NCBI RefSeq assembly: GCF_038049935.1
Contig: NZ_CP145886.1
Coordinates: 3,891,001 to 3,955,000, forward strand
Direction: 5' to 3'
DNA: 64,000 nucleotides
Source of the DNA: Rossellomorea sp. y25
GTDB taxonomy: Bacteria > Bacillota > Bacilli > Bacillales > Bacillaceae_B
Every line of letters starts with the position of its first letter. Position 1 is the first letter of the stretch. This document shows, piece by piece, positions 36,380 through 46,066 of the stretch. Under the pieces are notes generated by a model. It was not told the origin of the DNA and ran no database searches. It worked only from the letters and a program-made list of their open reading frames with translations. A program made the position numbers and the translations under genes.

Positions 36380-37771
36380 TTATTTAATATCCTGCTCGTA
36401 AAACATCTCTTCTTTCGCCTTTAGTTTAGGACCTTTTTTAGCCTTTGGACCCTTAAAATCCACTCTGGCACGGTCATAAACAGCAGATCCCACGATTTCG
36501 GCCACATCTTGAAGCTTTGCTTTGCTAATTTTATCAATGGTGTCTTCAGGTGTATGATACCAAGGTTCTGAAGGGCTATGGATAAATAGTGCAGCAGGAA
36601 TTCCTACTTCAGCAAAAGGAACATGATCACTGCGTCCACCCTGACCGTATGGTGTCGCCTCACCGTTTAGTTTTTCACTTGATTTCTGGGCAAGCTCCGT
36701 CACAAGGTTAGGCTTACCATCGAGAGTAAGCATGACAAGGTCACCTGCATCTTTACTACCTACCATATCAAGGTTGAAGTTAGCCACCGTACGATCGATT
36801 TCATCTTCTGATAACGTCTCAACATAGTGTGAAGAACCTAGTAAGCCTACTTCTTCTGCTCCGAATGTGATAAAGCGAACTTCCGTATCTGTCTGTTCAT
36901 TCTTCAGGACACGTGCAAGCTCGAGAGTCATAGCAGTTCCTGAGGCATCATCGTTTGCTCCAGGAGCTCCAGCTACCGAATCATGATGAGAACCTACGAC
37001 AATAATATCGTCAGTTGCTTTCTTTTTATTTTTTGGATGCTTTGTTGCAATCACATTATGAGAAGTTTTTTCTCCTGTTTCCGCTCCTTCGATCGTAATG
37101 GTGACTGATTTTCCCAACTCAGCTGAAAGTGCTTCCCCTTCTGCTTTTGATAGGGCAACTGCCGGAACAAAGTCATCATTATGTTCTCCTAATGTACCGC
37201 TTAATGGTCCATCTGAATGGTTATAAATGATGACTCCGACCGCTCCCTTTTCAGCTGCATTTAATACCTTTTCACTAAAACTGATTTCCCCGCGTTCAAC
37301 AAGGGCAATTTTCCCCGTCAGGTCATGGTCTTGAAGGTCTTCCTTCTTTCCAAGACCCGCATCAACAAGTTCACCCGTTACATTTCCACTGACTGAGTAT
37401 GTAAATGCTCTTGGCGCATATTCCCCTTGTTGGCTCTCTACAGATAGCTCAATCGTAGTAGGTGGTGTGTAGCCATAAAACGTAAATGGCTGGATTTCCA
37501 CTTCATATCCATACGATTCAAATTGCTCCTTAATATAGTGAACAGCATTTTCTTCAGAAACTGTCCCGGCTACACGTGGAACTTTTGATAAGTAATCAAT
37601 GTTTTGATAGATTTTTTCTCCATCAATCTTTTTTAATAGTTTCTTATCAAAGTCATTTTGAACATGGTGATATCCGACTTCGCTACTTTGAGCAAAAGCG
37701 GGCTGTAACCCAATGGCTCCAATGGATAAAGTGGCGGCAAGAGTAAGAGATACAATCGGTTTTTTCAACAA
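36380..37771 (-). CDS. Secreted M28 aminopeptidase with PA domain, YwaD-like
   Basis: 463 residues. Signal peptide 1-27 (LQPAFAQ). A PA domain (about 125-215; GKIALVERGEISFSEKV) is inserted before the di-zinc peptidase core: His262/Asp264 (GSHHDS), Asp274 (GANDDASG), Glu306-Glu307 (GAEEVGLLGS), Asp335 (NLDMVG) and His406 (WYHTPEDT). This matches B. subtilis YwaD, a secreted aminopeptidase. The start is TTG (37771, or the adjacent TTG 37768) with AGGAGG 6 or 9 nt upstream. The C-terminus is basic (KGPKAKKGPKLKAKEE). It could complete peptides released by the S8 endopeptidases on the left; its PA domain reads very like theirs. Confidence 0.9.
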   Translation of the reverse strand: MLKKPIVSLTLAATLSIGAIGLQPAFAQSSEVGYHHVQNDFDKKLLKKIDGEKIYQNIDYLSKVPRVAGTVSEENAVHYIKEQFESYGYEVEIQPFTFYGYTPPTTIELSVESQQGEYAPRAFTYSVSGNVTGELVDAGLGKKEDLQDHDLTGKIALVERGEISFSEKVLNAAEKGAVGVIIYNHSDGPLSGTLGEHNDDFVPAVALSKAEGEALSAELGKSVTITIEGAETGEKTSHNVIATKHPKNKKKATDDIIVVGSHHDSVAGAPGANDDASGTAMTLELARVLKNEQTDTEVRFITFGAEEVGLLGSSHYVETLSEDEIDRTVANFNLDMVGSKDAGDLVMLTLDGKPNLVTELAQKSSEKLNGEATPYGQGGRSDHVPFAEVGIPAALFIHSPSEPWYHTPEDTIDKISKAKLQDVAEIVGSAVYDRARVDFKGPKAKKGPKLKAKEEMFYEQDIK

Positions 37772-37913
37772 TCAAATCCTCCTGGTAGATTAATAGTTTG
37801 AATATACTGAATCATACATTATTTCGCAAGACGAAATAAGAGGCGAAATCACCAGTAAAATTTTACTATTTTTTCTATTTATAGGAATATACTGTGTTTC
37901 TGTTGAGAATATA

Positions 37914-37952
37914 AAAATAGAGACCGTTGAATGAATTCAACGGTCTCTATTT
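37914..37952 (-). terminator. Terminator of the qox operon
   Basis: Long perfect stem AATAGAGACCGTTGAAT/ATTCAACGGTCTCTATT, with a T run on the minus strand. Confidence 0.9.
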
Positions 37953-37955
37953 CAA

Positions 37956-37979
37956 ATTAATGCATTAATGCATTAATGC
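37956..37979. repeat. Three tandem 8-bp units at the qoxD stop codon
   Basis: ATTAATGC occurs three times in tandem. The qoxD TAA lies in the third unit, so slippage here changes only the non-coding tail or the last residues. Confidence 0.8.
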
Positions 37980-38272
37980 ATATTGCTCAATACCCAAATC
38001 GATCCAAGTACGATCACAAGGGCAATGAATGCAGCTGACATCATTTTTCCTACCTGCCATCTGCCTTCTCCTTCTGTTACGTGCATGAACATAAACAGTT
38101 GGATTGCCGCCTGGATAAAGGCAAGAACAAATACAAGAGCCACCATCACATTGTACGCGAGTCCTGCGTAAAGTCCGAACCAAACGGCCAAAAATGTCAA
38201 TGCAATGGATAAAACAAAACCTATAATCTGTGTCCAAGGAATACGACTATGATTCGCTGTATTGTGTTCCAT
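37973..38272 (-). CDS. qoxD: Quinol oxidase aa3 subunit IV
   Basis: 99 residues with three membrane helices; matches the QoxD/CyoD family (TQIIGFVLSIALTFLAVW, AAIQLFMFMHV). Its ATG overlaps the qoxC stop as TAATG, showing translational coupling; a longer frame from 38341 would overlap qoxC by 70 bp and is rejected. It is the last gene of qoxABCD and helps assembly of the terminal oxidase. Confidence 0.92.
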   Translation of the reverse strand: MEHNTANHSRIPWTQIIGFVLSIALTFLAVWFGLYAGLAYNVMVALVFVLAFIQAAIQLFMFMHVTEGEGRWQVGKMMSAAFIALVIVLGSIWVLSNMH

Positions 38273-38883
38273 TATCCCACCATCCCTAGTAAGTACACGC
38301 TTGTAAACACGAAGATCCATACAAAGTCCAGGAAGTGCCAATACAAGCTGGATACGAATAGTTTTTTAGCGGTATCTGGATTTAATCCTTGTCTTTTCAC
38401 CTGGAACATAACCAGTATAATCCATAAAATACCTAGTGATACGTGGAGACCATGCGTTCCGGTCAATAGATAGAAAGAAGACCAGTATGCATTGGTTCCC
38501 ATGGCTGCTCCCTCATGGATCAGGTGAAGGAATTCCGTGATTTCCATGTAAAGGAATCCTGCTCCAAAGAGCAGTGTGATGATCAGCCAGACCATCATCC
38601 CTTTGACATTTCTTCTTCTTAATTCATTTATCGATAACCCGGACGTGAAACTACTGATCAATAATAGTAACGTCATGATGATTGTATTCTTCAGATCAAA
38701 TACTTCAGATGGAAGCGGTCCTCCAACCGTGCCGCTTTCAAGGGCAAAGAATGTAGCGAAAATAGTGGCAAATAGAGCTACTTCCGCACCAAGGAAAACC
38801 CAGAATCCGAAAATATTCAGTTTGCCGATCTCCGATTGATATTCAAGTGGCGTATTTGGATCTACATTTGTACTATGTGCCAT
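38272..38883 (-). CDS. qoxC: Quinol oxidase aa3 subunit III
   Basis: 203 residues from ATG 38883 (MAHSTNVDPNTPLEYQSE), with AGGGAGG 7 nt upstream; a GTG 6 bp earlier overlaps the qoxB stop. Five membrane helices typical of haem-copper oxidase subunit III (LNIFGFWVFLGAEVALFATIF, YLLTGTHGLHVSLGI). No metal centre of its own. Confidence 0.93.
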   Translation of the reverse strand: MAHSTNVDPNTPLEYQSEIGKLNIFGFWVFLGAEVALFATIFATFFALESGTVGGPLPSEVFDLKNTIIMTLLLLISSFTSGLSINELRRRNVKGMMVWLIITLLFGAGFLYMEITEFLHLIHEGAAMGTNAYWSSFYLLTGTHGLHVSLGILWIILVMFQVKRQGLNPDTAKKLFVSSLYWHFLDFVWIFVFTSVYLLGMVG

Positions 38884-38885
38884 AT

Positions 38886-40850
38886 TCACGCCTCCCTCTT
38901 ATACGGATTTTCAGTTTTTTCTATTTCTTCCACACTTACATAGTAACCAGCATCCTGTTTGTGTGAGAATAGTGAACGGTATGCCATGCATCCGAAGATA
39001 CCGATAAGGGCAAGAATCGCCATCCACCACAGTTCAAACACCAAGCCGAATCCTCCAACGAAGAATAACCCGGACATGATAAATGGTGTCCCTGCATTAC
39101 TTGGCATATGGATCGGTTTATACTCAACCTTTTCAGGTTTGCCAGATTCTTTTCTCTCTTGTTTCATATAGTAGAAAGCATCCGCACTCTTCACTTCAGG
39201 AACATGAGCGAAGTTATAATGGGGTGGAATCGCAGAGCTGGTCGCCCATTCAAGCGTACGTCCATCCCAAGCATCCCCTGATAGTTCCCGTTTTGCAAAA
39301 CGATAGCTATAGTAGACGTTATAGACGATGATCATGAATCCTACTCCCATTCCGAAAGCCCCGACAGAAGAGATGACATTCAATGCTGTCCAGCCATCTT
39401 CTGGTCCGTATGTGTACACACGTCTTGGCATACCGGAAAACCCTAAGACGAATTGCGGTAAGAAACATACATTGAAACCGATAGAGAAGAACCAGAAAGC
39501 CCATTTTCCGATTCGTTCATTCATCTTATGACCAAACATTTTTGGATACCAGTATACGAGTCCTGCGAAGCAGGCAAATACCACACCGGCAATCAGCGTG
39601 TAGTGGAAGTGAGCAACCAGGAAGTAGTTGTTGTGATATTGGAAGTCAGCTGCAGCCATACCGAGCATGACCCCTGTCACTCCACCGATCAGGAAGGTTG
39701 GAATAAACGCAACGGACCACATCATGGCGACGGTAAATTCAATCCGTCCCTTGTAAAGAGTACCCAACCAGTTGAATATCTTGATCCCGGTCGGTATGGC
39801 GATCGCCATCGTCGAAATCGAGAATACACTGTTCACCGCAGCGCTTCCGCCCATCGTGAAGAAATGGTGAACCCACACAACGAAGCTTAACCCTGAAATG
39901 GCTACTAGTGAGATAATCATTGATTTATAACCAAACAATGTTTTTCTTGCAAATGTTGCAATGATTTCTGAGAAAATACCGAAAGCAGGCAAAATAACGA
40001 TATATACTTCCGGGTGTCCCCATAACCAGAATAAATTCGACCAGAGCATCGGATTCCCGCCGGCTGTCAGCGTGAAGAAATGCGTACCGAATAATCGGTC
40101 AAATGTCATCAACGCTAATGTCACCGTTAAGATCGGGAAAGCAAATACGATGATGAATGCAGTAATCAATGTCGTCCACGTAAACATCGGCATACGAAGA
40201 AGCGTCATGCCTGGTGCACGCATTTTGATGATCGTAACAACAAAGTTGATCCCCGTTAATAATGTACCAATTCCGGAAATCTGCAAGCCAAGAAGGTAAT
40301 AGTTAATTCCCGGTCCCGGACTTCCTTCGATTGCCAATGGTGCGTAGTTCGTCCATCCGGCATCCGGTGATCCACCGAATACGAATGACATATTGAAAAG
40401 GATCGCCCCAAACATGAATGACCAGAAACTTAAGTTATTCAGGAATGGGAACGCGACGTCCCTTGCACCTATTTGGAGAGGGACTACGACGTTCATTAGT
40501 CCAAGTAAGAATGGCATTGCCATGAATAGAATCATGATCGTACCATGTGTCGTAAAAATTTCATTGTAGTGCTGTGATGATAAAAATTCATTATTGGGCA
40601 CCGTTAATTGCGCCCTCATTAAAAGTGCATCGACTCCTCCGCGGAAGAGCATGATCAATGCAGCAATGATATACATGATACCGATTTTTTTATGATCAAC
40701 ACTCGTGATCCAGTCGTTCCATAGCCATTTCCATTTTTTAAAGTATGTTAGGGTTGCGACGATCCCGATTACGGTGAAAACGATGGAAATATTGGCTCCA
40801 AGAATCAACGGATCATTGAGGATTAAATTATCCTTTATAAAATCAAACAT
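38886..40850 (-). CDS. qoxB: Quinol oxidase aa3 subunit I
   Basis: 654 residues, about 14-15 membrane helices. It carries the low-spin haem, high-spin haem and CuB of the oxygen-reducing centre: [15 protein letters not shown], the [18 protein letters not shown] segment with the His-Tyr pair, [10 protein letters not shown] and FHYTLIAG. It reduces O2 to water with electrons from menaquinol and pumps protons. The quinol-type extended C-terminus and the neighbouring CuA-less subunit II place it as QoxB. 17 bp after qoxA. Confidence 0.95.
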   Translation of the reverse strand: MFDFIKDNLILNDPLILGANISIVFTVIGIVATLTYFKKWKWLWNDWITSVDHKKIGIMYIIAALIMLFRGGVDALLMRAQLTVPNNEFLSSQHYNEIFTTHGTIMILFMAMPFLLGLMNVVVPLQIGARDVAFPFLNNLSFWSFMFGAILFNMSFVFGGSPDAGWTNYAPLAIEGSPGPGINYYLLGLQISGIGTLLTGINFVVTIIKMRAPGMTLLRMPMFTWTTLITAFIIVFAFPILTVTLALMTFDRLFGTHFFTLTAGGNPMLWSNLFWLWGHPEVYIVILPAFGIFSEIIATFARKTLFGYKSMIISLVAISGLSFVVWVHHFFTMGGSAAVNSVFSISTMAIAIPTGIKIFNWLGTLYKGRIEFTVAMMWSVAFIPTFLIGGVTGVMLGMAAADFQYHNNYFLVAHFHYTLIAGVVFACFAGLVYWYPKMFGHKMNERIGKWAFWFFSIGFNVCFLPQFVLGFSGMPRRVYTYGPEDGWTALNVISSVGAFGMGVGFMIIVYNVYYSYRFAKRELSGDAWDGRTLEWATSSAIPPHYNFAHVPEVKSADAFYYMKQERKESGKPEKVEYKPIHMPSNAGTPFIMSGLFFVGGFGLVFELWWMAILALIGIFGCMAYRSLFSHKQDAGYYVSVEEIEKTENPYKREA

Positions 40851-40867
40851 CTAGAAGTCCTCCTTTC

Positions 40868-41893
40868 TTAGTGTTCATGTCCTTCGTTATTTTCATGGCC
40901 TTTATGCTCTTCATTATCATGGTCTTCATGGTGATCATGATCCTCCATGTCTCCATGATCACCATGATTTCCATGACTTGATTCAGCATCTTTATCCGCA
41001 CCATGTGAAGATGCCTCTACACCATATTTCTCACGGATCGCCATGGCATATTCAGAATTCTTCCCATGGTCGACGATGGATAAGTGAGTAGATGAGAAAG
41101 TCATCTTGTCTACGGTGTCAGGAAGCATGAGCTTTTCATACGTTTCTTCCGTCAGCTTCGGCTCATTTTCCTGAGCATCTTTTACCCACTCTCTATACTT
41201 CTCTTCTTCTAACGCAACAAAATCAAACTTTTGGTGGGTCATCCCTTCACCAGTGAAGTTTGAATTTCTTCCATCATACGTTCCCGGCTCATCAGCCTGT
41301 AAGTATAAATCATTCACCATTCCCGGCATACCATAAATCTGTCCGCCGATTTGAGGCACCCAGAAAGAAGCCATGGAATCTGCAGCCGTCACCTTAAATA
41401 AAATGGGATGATCTTCCGGTACATTGACATAATTAACTGTCTCAATACCTTCCTCTGGATAACTGAAGATCCATTTCCAATCAGCAGCAGTCGCATGGAT
41501 CACAATCGGATCTTTATGAGCAGTTGCTTTTGGAGCTTCCTTTAATTCATATAATGCCTTTGTATTTGGGATAGACAAGGCAATAACAATCAAAACTGGA
41601 ATAAGCGTCCATATTATTTCTAATTTCGTACTCCCGTGCATTTCGGGCTTGTAATCGCTATCCTTTTTACTGCTGCGATATTTTAGGAGAATAACAGTAA
41701 AGAAGGAAAGAACGACAACCATGATGCCAAGCATATAGTAGATTGACAGCATGATGAGATCTTTCTGAACGGCCCCTACCGGCCCTTTCGGATCGAGAAT
41801 GATCATTTCACTTCCCGAACTGAATATAATGATGAAAAATAAGGAAACCAGACTGATCAAGACAATCAAGTATGGCTTGAATTTATTGAACAT
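40868..41893 (-). CDS. qoxA: Quinol oxidase aa3 subunit II with His-rich tail and no lipobox Cys
   Basis: 341 residues from ATG 41893, 8 nt after AAGGTGA; a GTG at 41905 lies in the ribosome site. Two membrane helices (about 8-24 and 47-72) and an extracytoplasmic cupredoxin-fold domain. It has no CuA cysteine pair (NSNFTGEGMTHQKFDF), which assigns it to quinol oxidases. Two oddities: the entire protein lacks cysteine, so the lipobox found in B. subtilis QoxA (GGCS before LDPKGP) is absent (SSGSEMIILDPKGP here); and the last ~47 residues hold 12 His among Asp, Glu and Gly, a likely metal-binding tail. First gene of the operon. Confidence 0.92.
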   Translation of the reverse strand: MFNKFKPYLIVLISLVSLFFIIIFSSGSEMIILDPKGPVGAVQKDLIMLSIYYMLGIMVVVLSFFTVILLKYRSSKKDSDYKPEMHGSTKLEIIWTLIPVLIVIALSIPNTKALYELKEAPKATAHKDPIVIHATAADWKWIFSYPEEGIETVNYVNVPEDHPILFKVTAADSMASFWVPQIGGQIYGMPGMVNDLYLQADEPGTYDGRNSNFTGEGMTHQKFDFVALEEEKYREWVKDAQENEPKLTEETYEKLMLPDTVDKMTFSSTHLSIVDHGKNSEYAMAIREKYGVEASSHGADKDAESSHGNHGDHGDMEDHDHHEDHDNEEHKGHENNEGHEH

Positions 41894-42256
41894 AGGGGAA
41901 ATCACCTTCCTTTATGTCGGATTTATCACTGTAGACCTATACTATCAAATTCTATTAAAAGGTACCCTTGTTTCACTTAACTTTAAACAGATTTTCGAAA
42001 TTTCGTCGAAGTTTATTCACAGAACGGTAACAATGTTGGAAAGAATTTCTCACATCTCAAAAAAATAACTCTCAAAATTATTCAAGAATAATTTTGAGAG
42101 CGGTTTATGAATTGATTATTTAGAAAAGTAAGATTCCCTTACCACTGCCGTTCAACCTTTATATAAAACCCTCCTGCTGATGATTAAACCCTACATAACT
42201 TCTTTCCGTGAAAGGCATCTAATACCAATCACCTTTCAGATATCCCCTTCCACCTA
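41894..42256. other. qoxA upstream region
   Basis: It must contain the qox promoter, which I cannot place with confidence. A large inverted repeat at 42069-42100 and a smaller hairpin (CCACCTAT/ATAGGTGG, 42251-42271) at the end of the DUF2935 gene are the only visible structures. Confidence 0.45.
42069..42100 (-). terminator. AT-rich inverted repeat, probable terminator of the DUF2935 gene
   Basis: CTCTCAAAATTATTC-AA-GAATAATTTTGAGAG, perfect 15-bp arms; on the minus strand followed by TTATTTTTTT. It lies about 160 bp after the stop at 42257, upstream of the qox promoter region. Confidence 0.65.
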
Positions 42257-43084
42257 TCATAAATAGGTGGCTCTTTTTAAAGAGCAAGTCCCGGCAGCCT
42301 CCTTGAGCTTTGGAGAATAATAGCTGAGCTTTTTAATGAAATAACAGGTTTCAGGGAAATGATGTTCTAAAAAACGGAGAGTGGTTTTATTCAGCAGTTT
42401 TTTCTTATTATATTTCATAACCATTCCAGAGATATACTGACTCATTTCCAAAGTCGTTTGACCAACTTCATGGGCAAATTCCCTCTGCCGGGCGAAGCCA
42501 GGCTGCTTAAATCGGAGATATCCTTTCAGATGCCGATTTTGAATGATATACACTTGATATTGGTTAATATAAGCCTCTGCCTGCCTGCTCGCGTTAATTT
42601 CTATGGGATCGAGTATGTTTTGAAATAATACCGCGTGCCCCAGCTGATCTTCAAGCCATAAATCCATCAAATTCACCAAAGGAAGCGGCTCTGGCTCTTC
42701 ACCCTTCTGGAGATACATTAAAATCCGCAAGTATTCCTGGTTTTCTGCAAGCGTGCCATTTAGGTAAGTAGGGGATAAATTTAGATTAACTTTATTATCG
42801 ATCCTTAACGATTGCAGCATTCCTTCAAATTCGAAATAACCTTTGGCCACCGGCCACACCTTATTCGAAAACCAGACCATGGTTTCATCCTGATGGTCTG
42901 CTGTACGCGGAACGCGGTTTAATTGGTCGATAAGCTCCCCGAATAGTTGAATGTACTGCTGTGAAACACCCACATACTCTGCTTCAGCGGCAGATAAGTG
43001 GTCTCTGATGAAATAAGCATGATCCTGTAATACCTCAAGCCAGAATAAGTGCTCCTCCCATGTCGTGATCATTTGATTCGCCAC
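42257..43084 (-). CDS. DUF2935 family protein
   Basis: 275 residues, all-helical. It matches the Bacillus/Clostridium DUF2935 family: start WEEHLFWLEVLQDHAYFIRDHLS, later FEFEGMLQSLR and LWLEDQLGHAVLFQN. The spaced His/Glu residues resemble a ferritin-like four-helix bundle and suggest metal binding, but the function is unknown. The start is GTG 43084, 8 nt after GGGGG; the ATG two bases upstream is out of frame. Single gene. Confidence 0.82.
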   Translation of the reverse strand: MANQMITTWEEHLFWLEVLQDHAYFIRDHLSAAEAEYVGVSQQYIQLFGELIDQLNRVPRTADHQDETMVWFSNKVWPVAKGYFEFEGMLQSLRIDNKVNLNLSPTYLNGTLAENQEYLRILMYLQKGEEPEPLPLVNLMDLWLEDQLGHAVLFQNILDPIEINASRQAEAYINQYQVYIIQNRHLKGYLRFKQPGFARQREFAHEVGQTTLEMSQYISGMVMKYNKKKLLNKTTLRFLEHHFPETCYFIKKLSYYSPKLKEAAGTCSLKRATYL

Positions 43085-43247
43085 ATTTTTACCCCCTTTT
43101 TATTATTTATATATTTAATTAGGAGTGAAAAAAGAAGGACTTCATTCAGAACTACCATTAGATTAAAGAATCGTGCACGAATGTACATAAGTTTTTCATA
43201 AAAAAGGAAGAATATATTTACCACTATGATGAAAAGGGTGTCCTTCT

Positions 43248-43736
43248 ATGAAGAATAGAAAACAAATGATTATGTTAATGGCCTTGCTGCCCTGGTTATC
43301 CCTTCCACTTCTGCGCAAAAAAACGTTCATTAGATTTCTACCCGGTACACTGTTTATGTGCGTATATTTAGTAGCAGAGGGCATTTTGGCTACCCGGAGA
43401 AAATGGTGGTGGTTTCCTTTTTCCATCAAACCGAATGTACTGGCTGAACTGCCATTGATTCTAGGTCCTTTTTTTGTTGGGTCATTTTGGATATTTAAAT
43501 ACACATACGGGAAGTTCTGGATCTATTTCCTGGTTAATTTGATTGTAGATTCTTTTTTCACTATCTTCATGTTGAATTGGTTCAAGAGGATCGGATATGT
43601 CACCTTGATCAGGTTTACACGAATGCAGCTGTCGTTACTCTTTTTATTAAAATCGATATTTATGTATGGATTTCAGTATTTGTATGAGAACGTTTTTTCC
43701 GGCACGATTAAAAAAGAGGAGCAAGTGGAAAGTTAA
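43248..43736 (+). CDS. Small integral membrane protein of unknown function
   Basis: 162 residues with four or five hydrophobic segments and a basic N-terminus (MKNRKQ). Features such as TRRKWWWFPFSIKPNVLAELPLIL recur in uncharacterised Bacillus membrane proteins, but I cannot assign a function. AAGGGTG precedes ATG 43248. It converges with the PAP2 gene through a shared terminator. Confidence 0.7.
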   Translation: MKNRKQMIMLMALLPWLSLPLLRKKTFIRFLPGTLFMCVYLVAEGILATRRKWWWFPFSIKPNVLAELPLILGPFFVGSFWIFKYTYGKFWIYFLVNLIVDSFFTIFMLNWFKRIGYVTLIRFTRMQLSLLFLLKSIFMYGFQYLYENVFSGTIKKEEQVES

Positions 43737-43761
43737 TAGGTCATTCCGTGGTTATTTAAAG

Positions 43762-43800
43762 AAAAAACCTCTCATCGCTATTGAACGAAGAGAGGTTTTT
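43762..43800. terminator. Bidirectional terminator
   Basis: AAAAACCTCT/AGAGGTTTTT between converging genes ending at 43736 and 43854. Confidence 0.85.
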
Positions 43801-43853
43801 GCCGTTGCTATTTTCTTATAGTAAATTTCCACGCTCATGTAATGAACCTTCAC

Positions 43854-44372
43854 TCAGTGATGTGTTCCTTCACCTTTAAAACCACCAGCAGTTTTACTCA
43901 CTACCATGCTGGTCATAGAGGCTATGATGGCACTTCCGATAATATCAGATGGATAATGATGTCCCAGCCAAATCCGGGAAAGACCTGTCAACACAGATAG
44001 TATCCACATGATCGAACCAAGGAAACGATCATAAAGAAAAATGGACGTAGAAACGGCACATGCCAGCAAGGTATGCTTACTTGGAAATGAAGAATCCGTT
44101 CTTGATGGAATGAGTATGCCGACCCGCCGTTTGGCAAATGGACGCGGCTTAAAGTAGAATAACTTAACCAAAGTGTGAAGAAACAAAGTAATTACAGAAG
44201 ACATCACTGCATTCCACGACACTCTTCTATAATGATCATTTCGAAACCACATGAATAGCAAAACAAATATAAAAACATAACGAATCTTTTTTGATAAAAA
44301 GATCATCAGTAAATCAACCGGTTCCGAGCGACCAGAAAGCAGGTTGATTGCACTGAATAGTTTGTAGTCCAT
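43854..44372 (-). CDS. PAP2-family phosphatase, BcrC-like undecaprenyl-diphosphatase
   Basis: 172 residues with about five membrane helices. The three PAP2 motifs are present: KLFYFKPRP, SFPSKHT and SRIWLGHHYPSD. BcrC-like members recycle undecaprenyl diphosphate at the membrane for cell-wall synthesis and give bacitracin tolerance; other members are lipid phosphatases. The N-terminal DYKLFSAINLLSGRS supports the BcrC branch. GGAGG precedes ATG 44372. Confidence 0.82.
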   Translation of the reverse strand: MDYKLFSAINLLSGRSEPVDLLMIFLSKKIRYVFIFVLLFMWFRNDHYRRVSWNAVMSSVITLFLHTLVKLFYFKPRPFAKRRVGILIPSRTDSSFPSKHTLLACAVSTSIFLYDRFLGSIMWILSVLTGLSRIWLGHHYPSDIIGSAIIASMTSMVVSKTAGGFKGEGTHH

Positions 44373-44651
44373 AAATATGCCTCCATTTTGATAGATACCA
44401 ATAAAATCCCCTATTAAAGCGTGATGTATGTAAAAATCTATTTATGAATTCATTTTTATACCGTTATTGGAAAACCAATTCATAAAGATAGCAATAGTCA
44501 GTAACTTTTCACAGTATCATCAGTAAACAAGGGTTGTAAACCAAGCTGACGCTCCATAAGCCTTGTCTGATTCCCGCCTGATTTTGTACTAATAGACGGT
44601 TCAAATCATATTCTTATCATAAGAAAACAATAAGAAGGAGGGCAAAGTCAG

Positions 44652-46064
44652 TTGATAAAAGTAAAAGTTGGTTTACAGCCTATCGTAAGTAAGATCAATT
44701 TACCCACTGTGTTGAAAACGGCTTTACTCCCGGGTGACTCAAGGGAAAGACTATTTATCGCAACCCAGGTAGGAGAAATCTTTTACATAAGAAATGGAGT
44801 TATCCGGACGTTTTTAGATATTCGCTCACGAATTCTAAGACTGGGCGTTTCTGGAGGCGGTTATGATGAACGGGGATTACTGGGGATGGCATTTCATCCA
44901 GAGTTTACTTTGAATGGTCTGTTTTATCTTCATTATTCAGCCGCTGGAACAGAAGGATCAGGTGCGCTTGATGATACTTATAAGCCTGACCCGTGTGATC
45001 CTGCAACATTAAACCTCAGGTGGACAAATAGGGAAAATCAATATGATCATATTGATACGATCGAAGAATGGATATTACATGCGAATGGGACACCCAGGAA
45101 ACGACGGACATTGCTTAATTTAAGAAGACCATTTTATAATCATAATGGGTTCAATAGTTTAAATTTCTCACCCGAAACAGGTAACCTTGTTTTAACAACC
45201 GGAGATGGCGGGTCTGGCTATGATCCATTTAACTTAAGTCAGGACAACATGGAAATATCTGGTAAAATAATTGAAATTGATGTAAATAAGAATACACCCA
45301 TCAATAACCCACCCATTGTCACTCGTTTTAATGAACTTCCCACATCTATTCAGGAAACGCTCACCGTAATGGCCAAGGGGGTTCGCAATATACCAGGCAT
45401 TTCATTTCAAAGATACTATAATCAGTATATTAAATATGTTGGAAATGTCGGACAGCATCTGGTCGAGTCGATTTTTTCATTTGTTCAGTATCAGCCAATA
45501 CAGGTTACTCAGCTTGTTCAAGCTTCTTCCATGAATTTCAAACATGACTATGAAGAGTTCATCAACTTTGGCTGGCGGGGCTGGGAAGGTGATTTTCCTG
45601 CTTCGATTATTAAAGCCTGCTCACGAACTCCGGATTGGGATGAGAAATCTATTGCCTTTTACAATGAAGCAGTAACACTTTCAGGAAACCGACTTCATCC
45701 ATTAACTAGTTATTTTCATAAAGACACCAGACCCGATAAGTTTGAAGGAACTGCACTTACAGGAGTCCAGCCGTATATGGGGAAAAGAATCCCTGGTTTA
45801 ACAGGAAGCGTTGTGTTCACCGATCTTGCCCGGAAAGAATCCCACCCTCAGGTTAGAGGGGCCTTAGCTTACACCACCGTAAGGCTAAATGGTAAACAAA
45901 ATGAGTTTAGTGTGATACAGACCGATTATGATTTTGGGTCTCAATCTGCCTATTATGTTAGTTTGGGGACGAATCTAAAGCAGACAAGATTATATTTAGG
46001 GGTTTATAGCTCTACGAAAGTGACTGACCTTAACCAAGGCACTGTTTTTGAAATAATTCCATGA
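44652..46064 (+). CDS. Glucose/sorbosone dehydrogenase-like beta-propeller protein (PQQ-type fold)
   Basis: 470 residues starting with TTG 44652, about 9 nt after AAGGAGGG. Repeated strand motifs (RLFIATQVGEIFYIRNG, RGLLGMAFHPEF, FNSLNFSPETGNLVLTTGDGG, GWRGWEGDFP, GTVFEIIP) fit the six-bladed soluble glucose dehydrogenase/HHIP-type fold. Such enzymes oxidise aldoses with PQQ, but no PQQ biosynthesis genes are in this window. There is no signal peptide, although relatives usually act outside the cytoplasm. An insertion (about 240-285, with aromatic YNQYIKYVGNVGQ) is atypical. Convergent with the next gene, only 2 bp apart. Confidence 0.7.
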   Translation: MIKVKVGLQPIVSKINLPTVLKTALLPGDSRERLFIATQVGEIFYIRNGVIRTFLDIRSRILRLGVSGGGYDERGLLGMAFHPEFTLNGLFYLHYSAAGTEGSGALDDTYKPDPCDPATLNLRWTNRENQYDHIDTIEEWILHANGTPRKRRTLLNLRRPFYNHNGFNSLNFSPETGNLVLTTGDGGSGYDPFNLSQDNMEISGKIIEIDVNKNTPINNPPIVTRFNELPTSIQETLTVMAKGVRNIPGISFQRYYNQYIKYVGNVGQHLVESIFSFVQYQPIQVTQLVQASSMNFKHDYEEFINFGWRGWEGDFPASIIKACSRTPDWDEKSIAFYNEAVTLSGNRLHPLTSYFHKDTRPDKFEGTALTGVQPYMGKRIPGLTGSVVFTDLARKESHPQVRGALAYTTVRLNGKQNEFSVIQTDYDFGSQSAYYVSLGTNLKQTRLYLGVYSSTKVTDLNQGTVFEIIP

Positions 46065-46066
46065 TC

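Noticed and set aside
38273..38341. Longer QoxD start overlapping qoxC
   Set aside because: TAATG coupling at 38272 and family length support the shorter protein.
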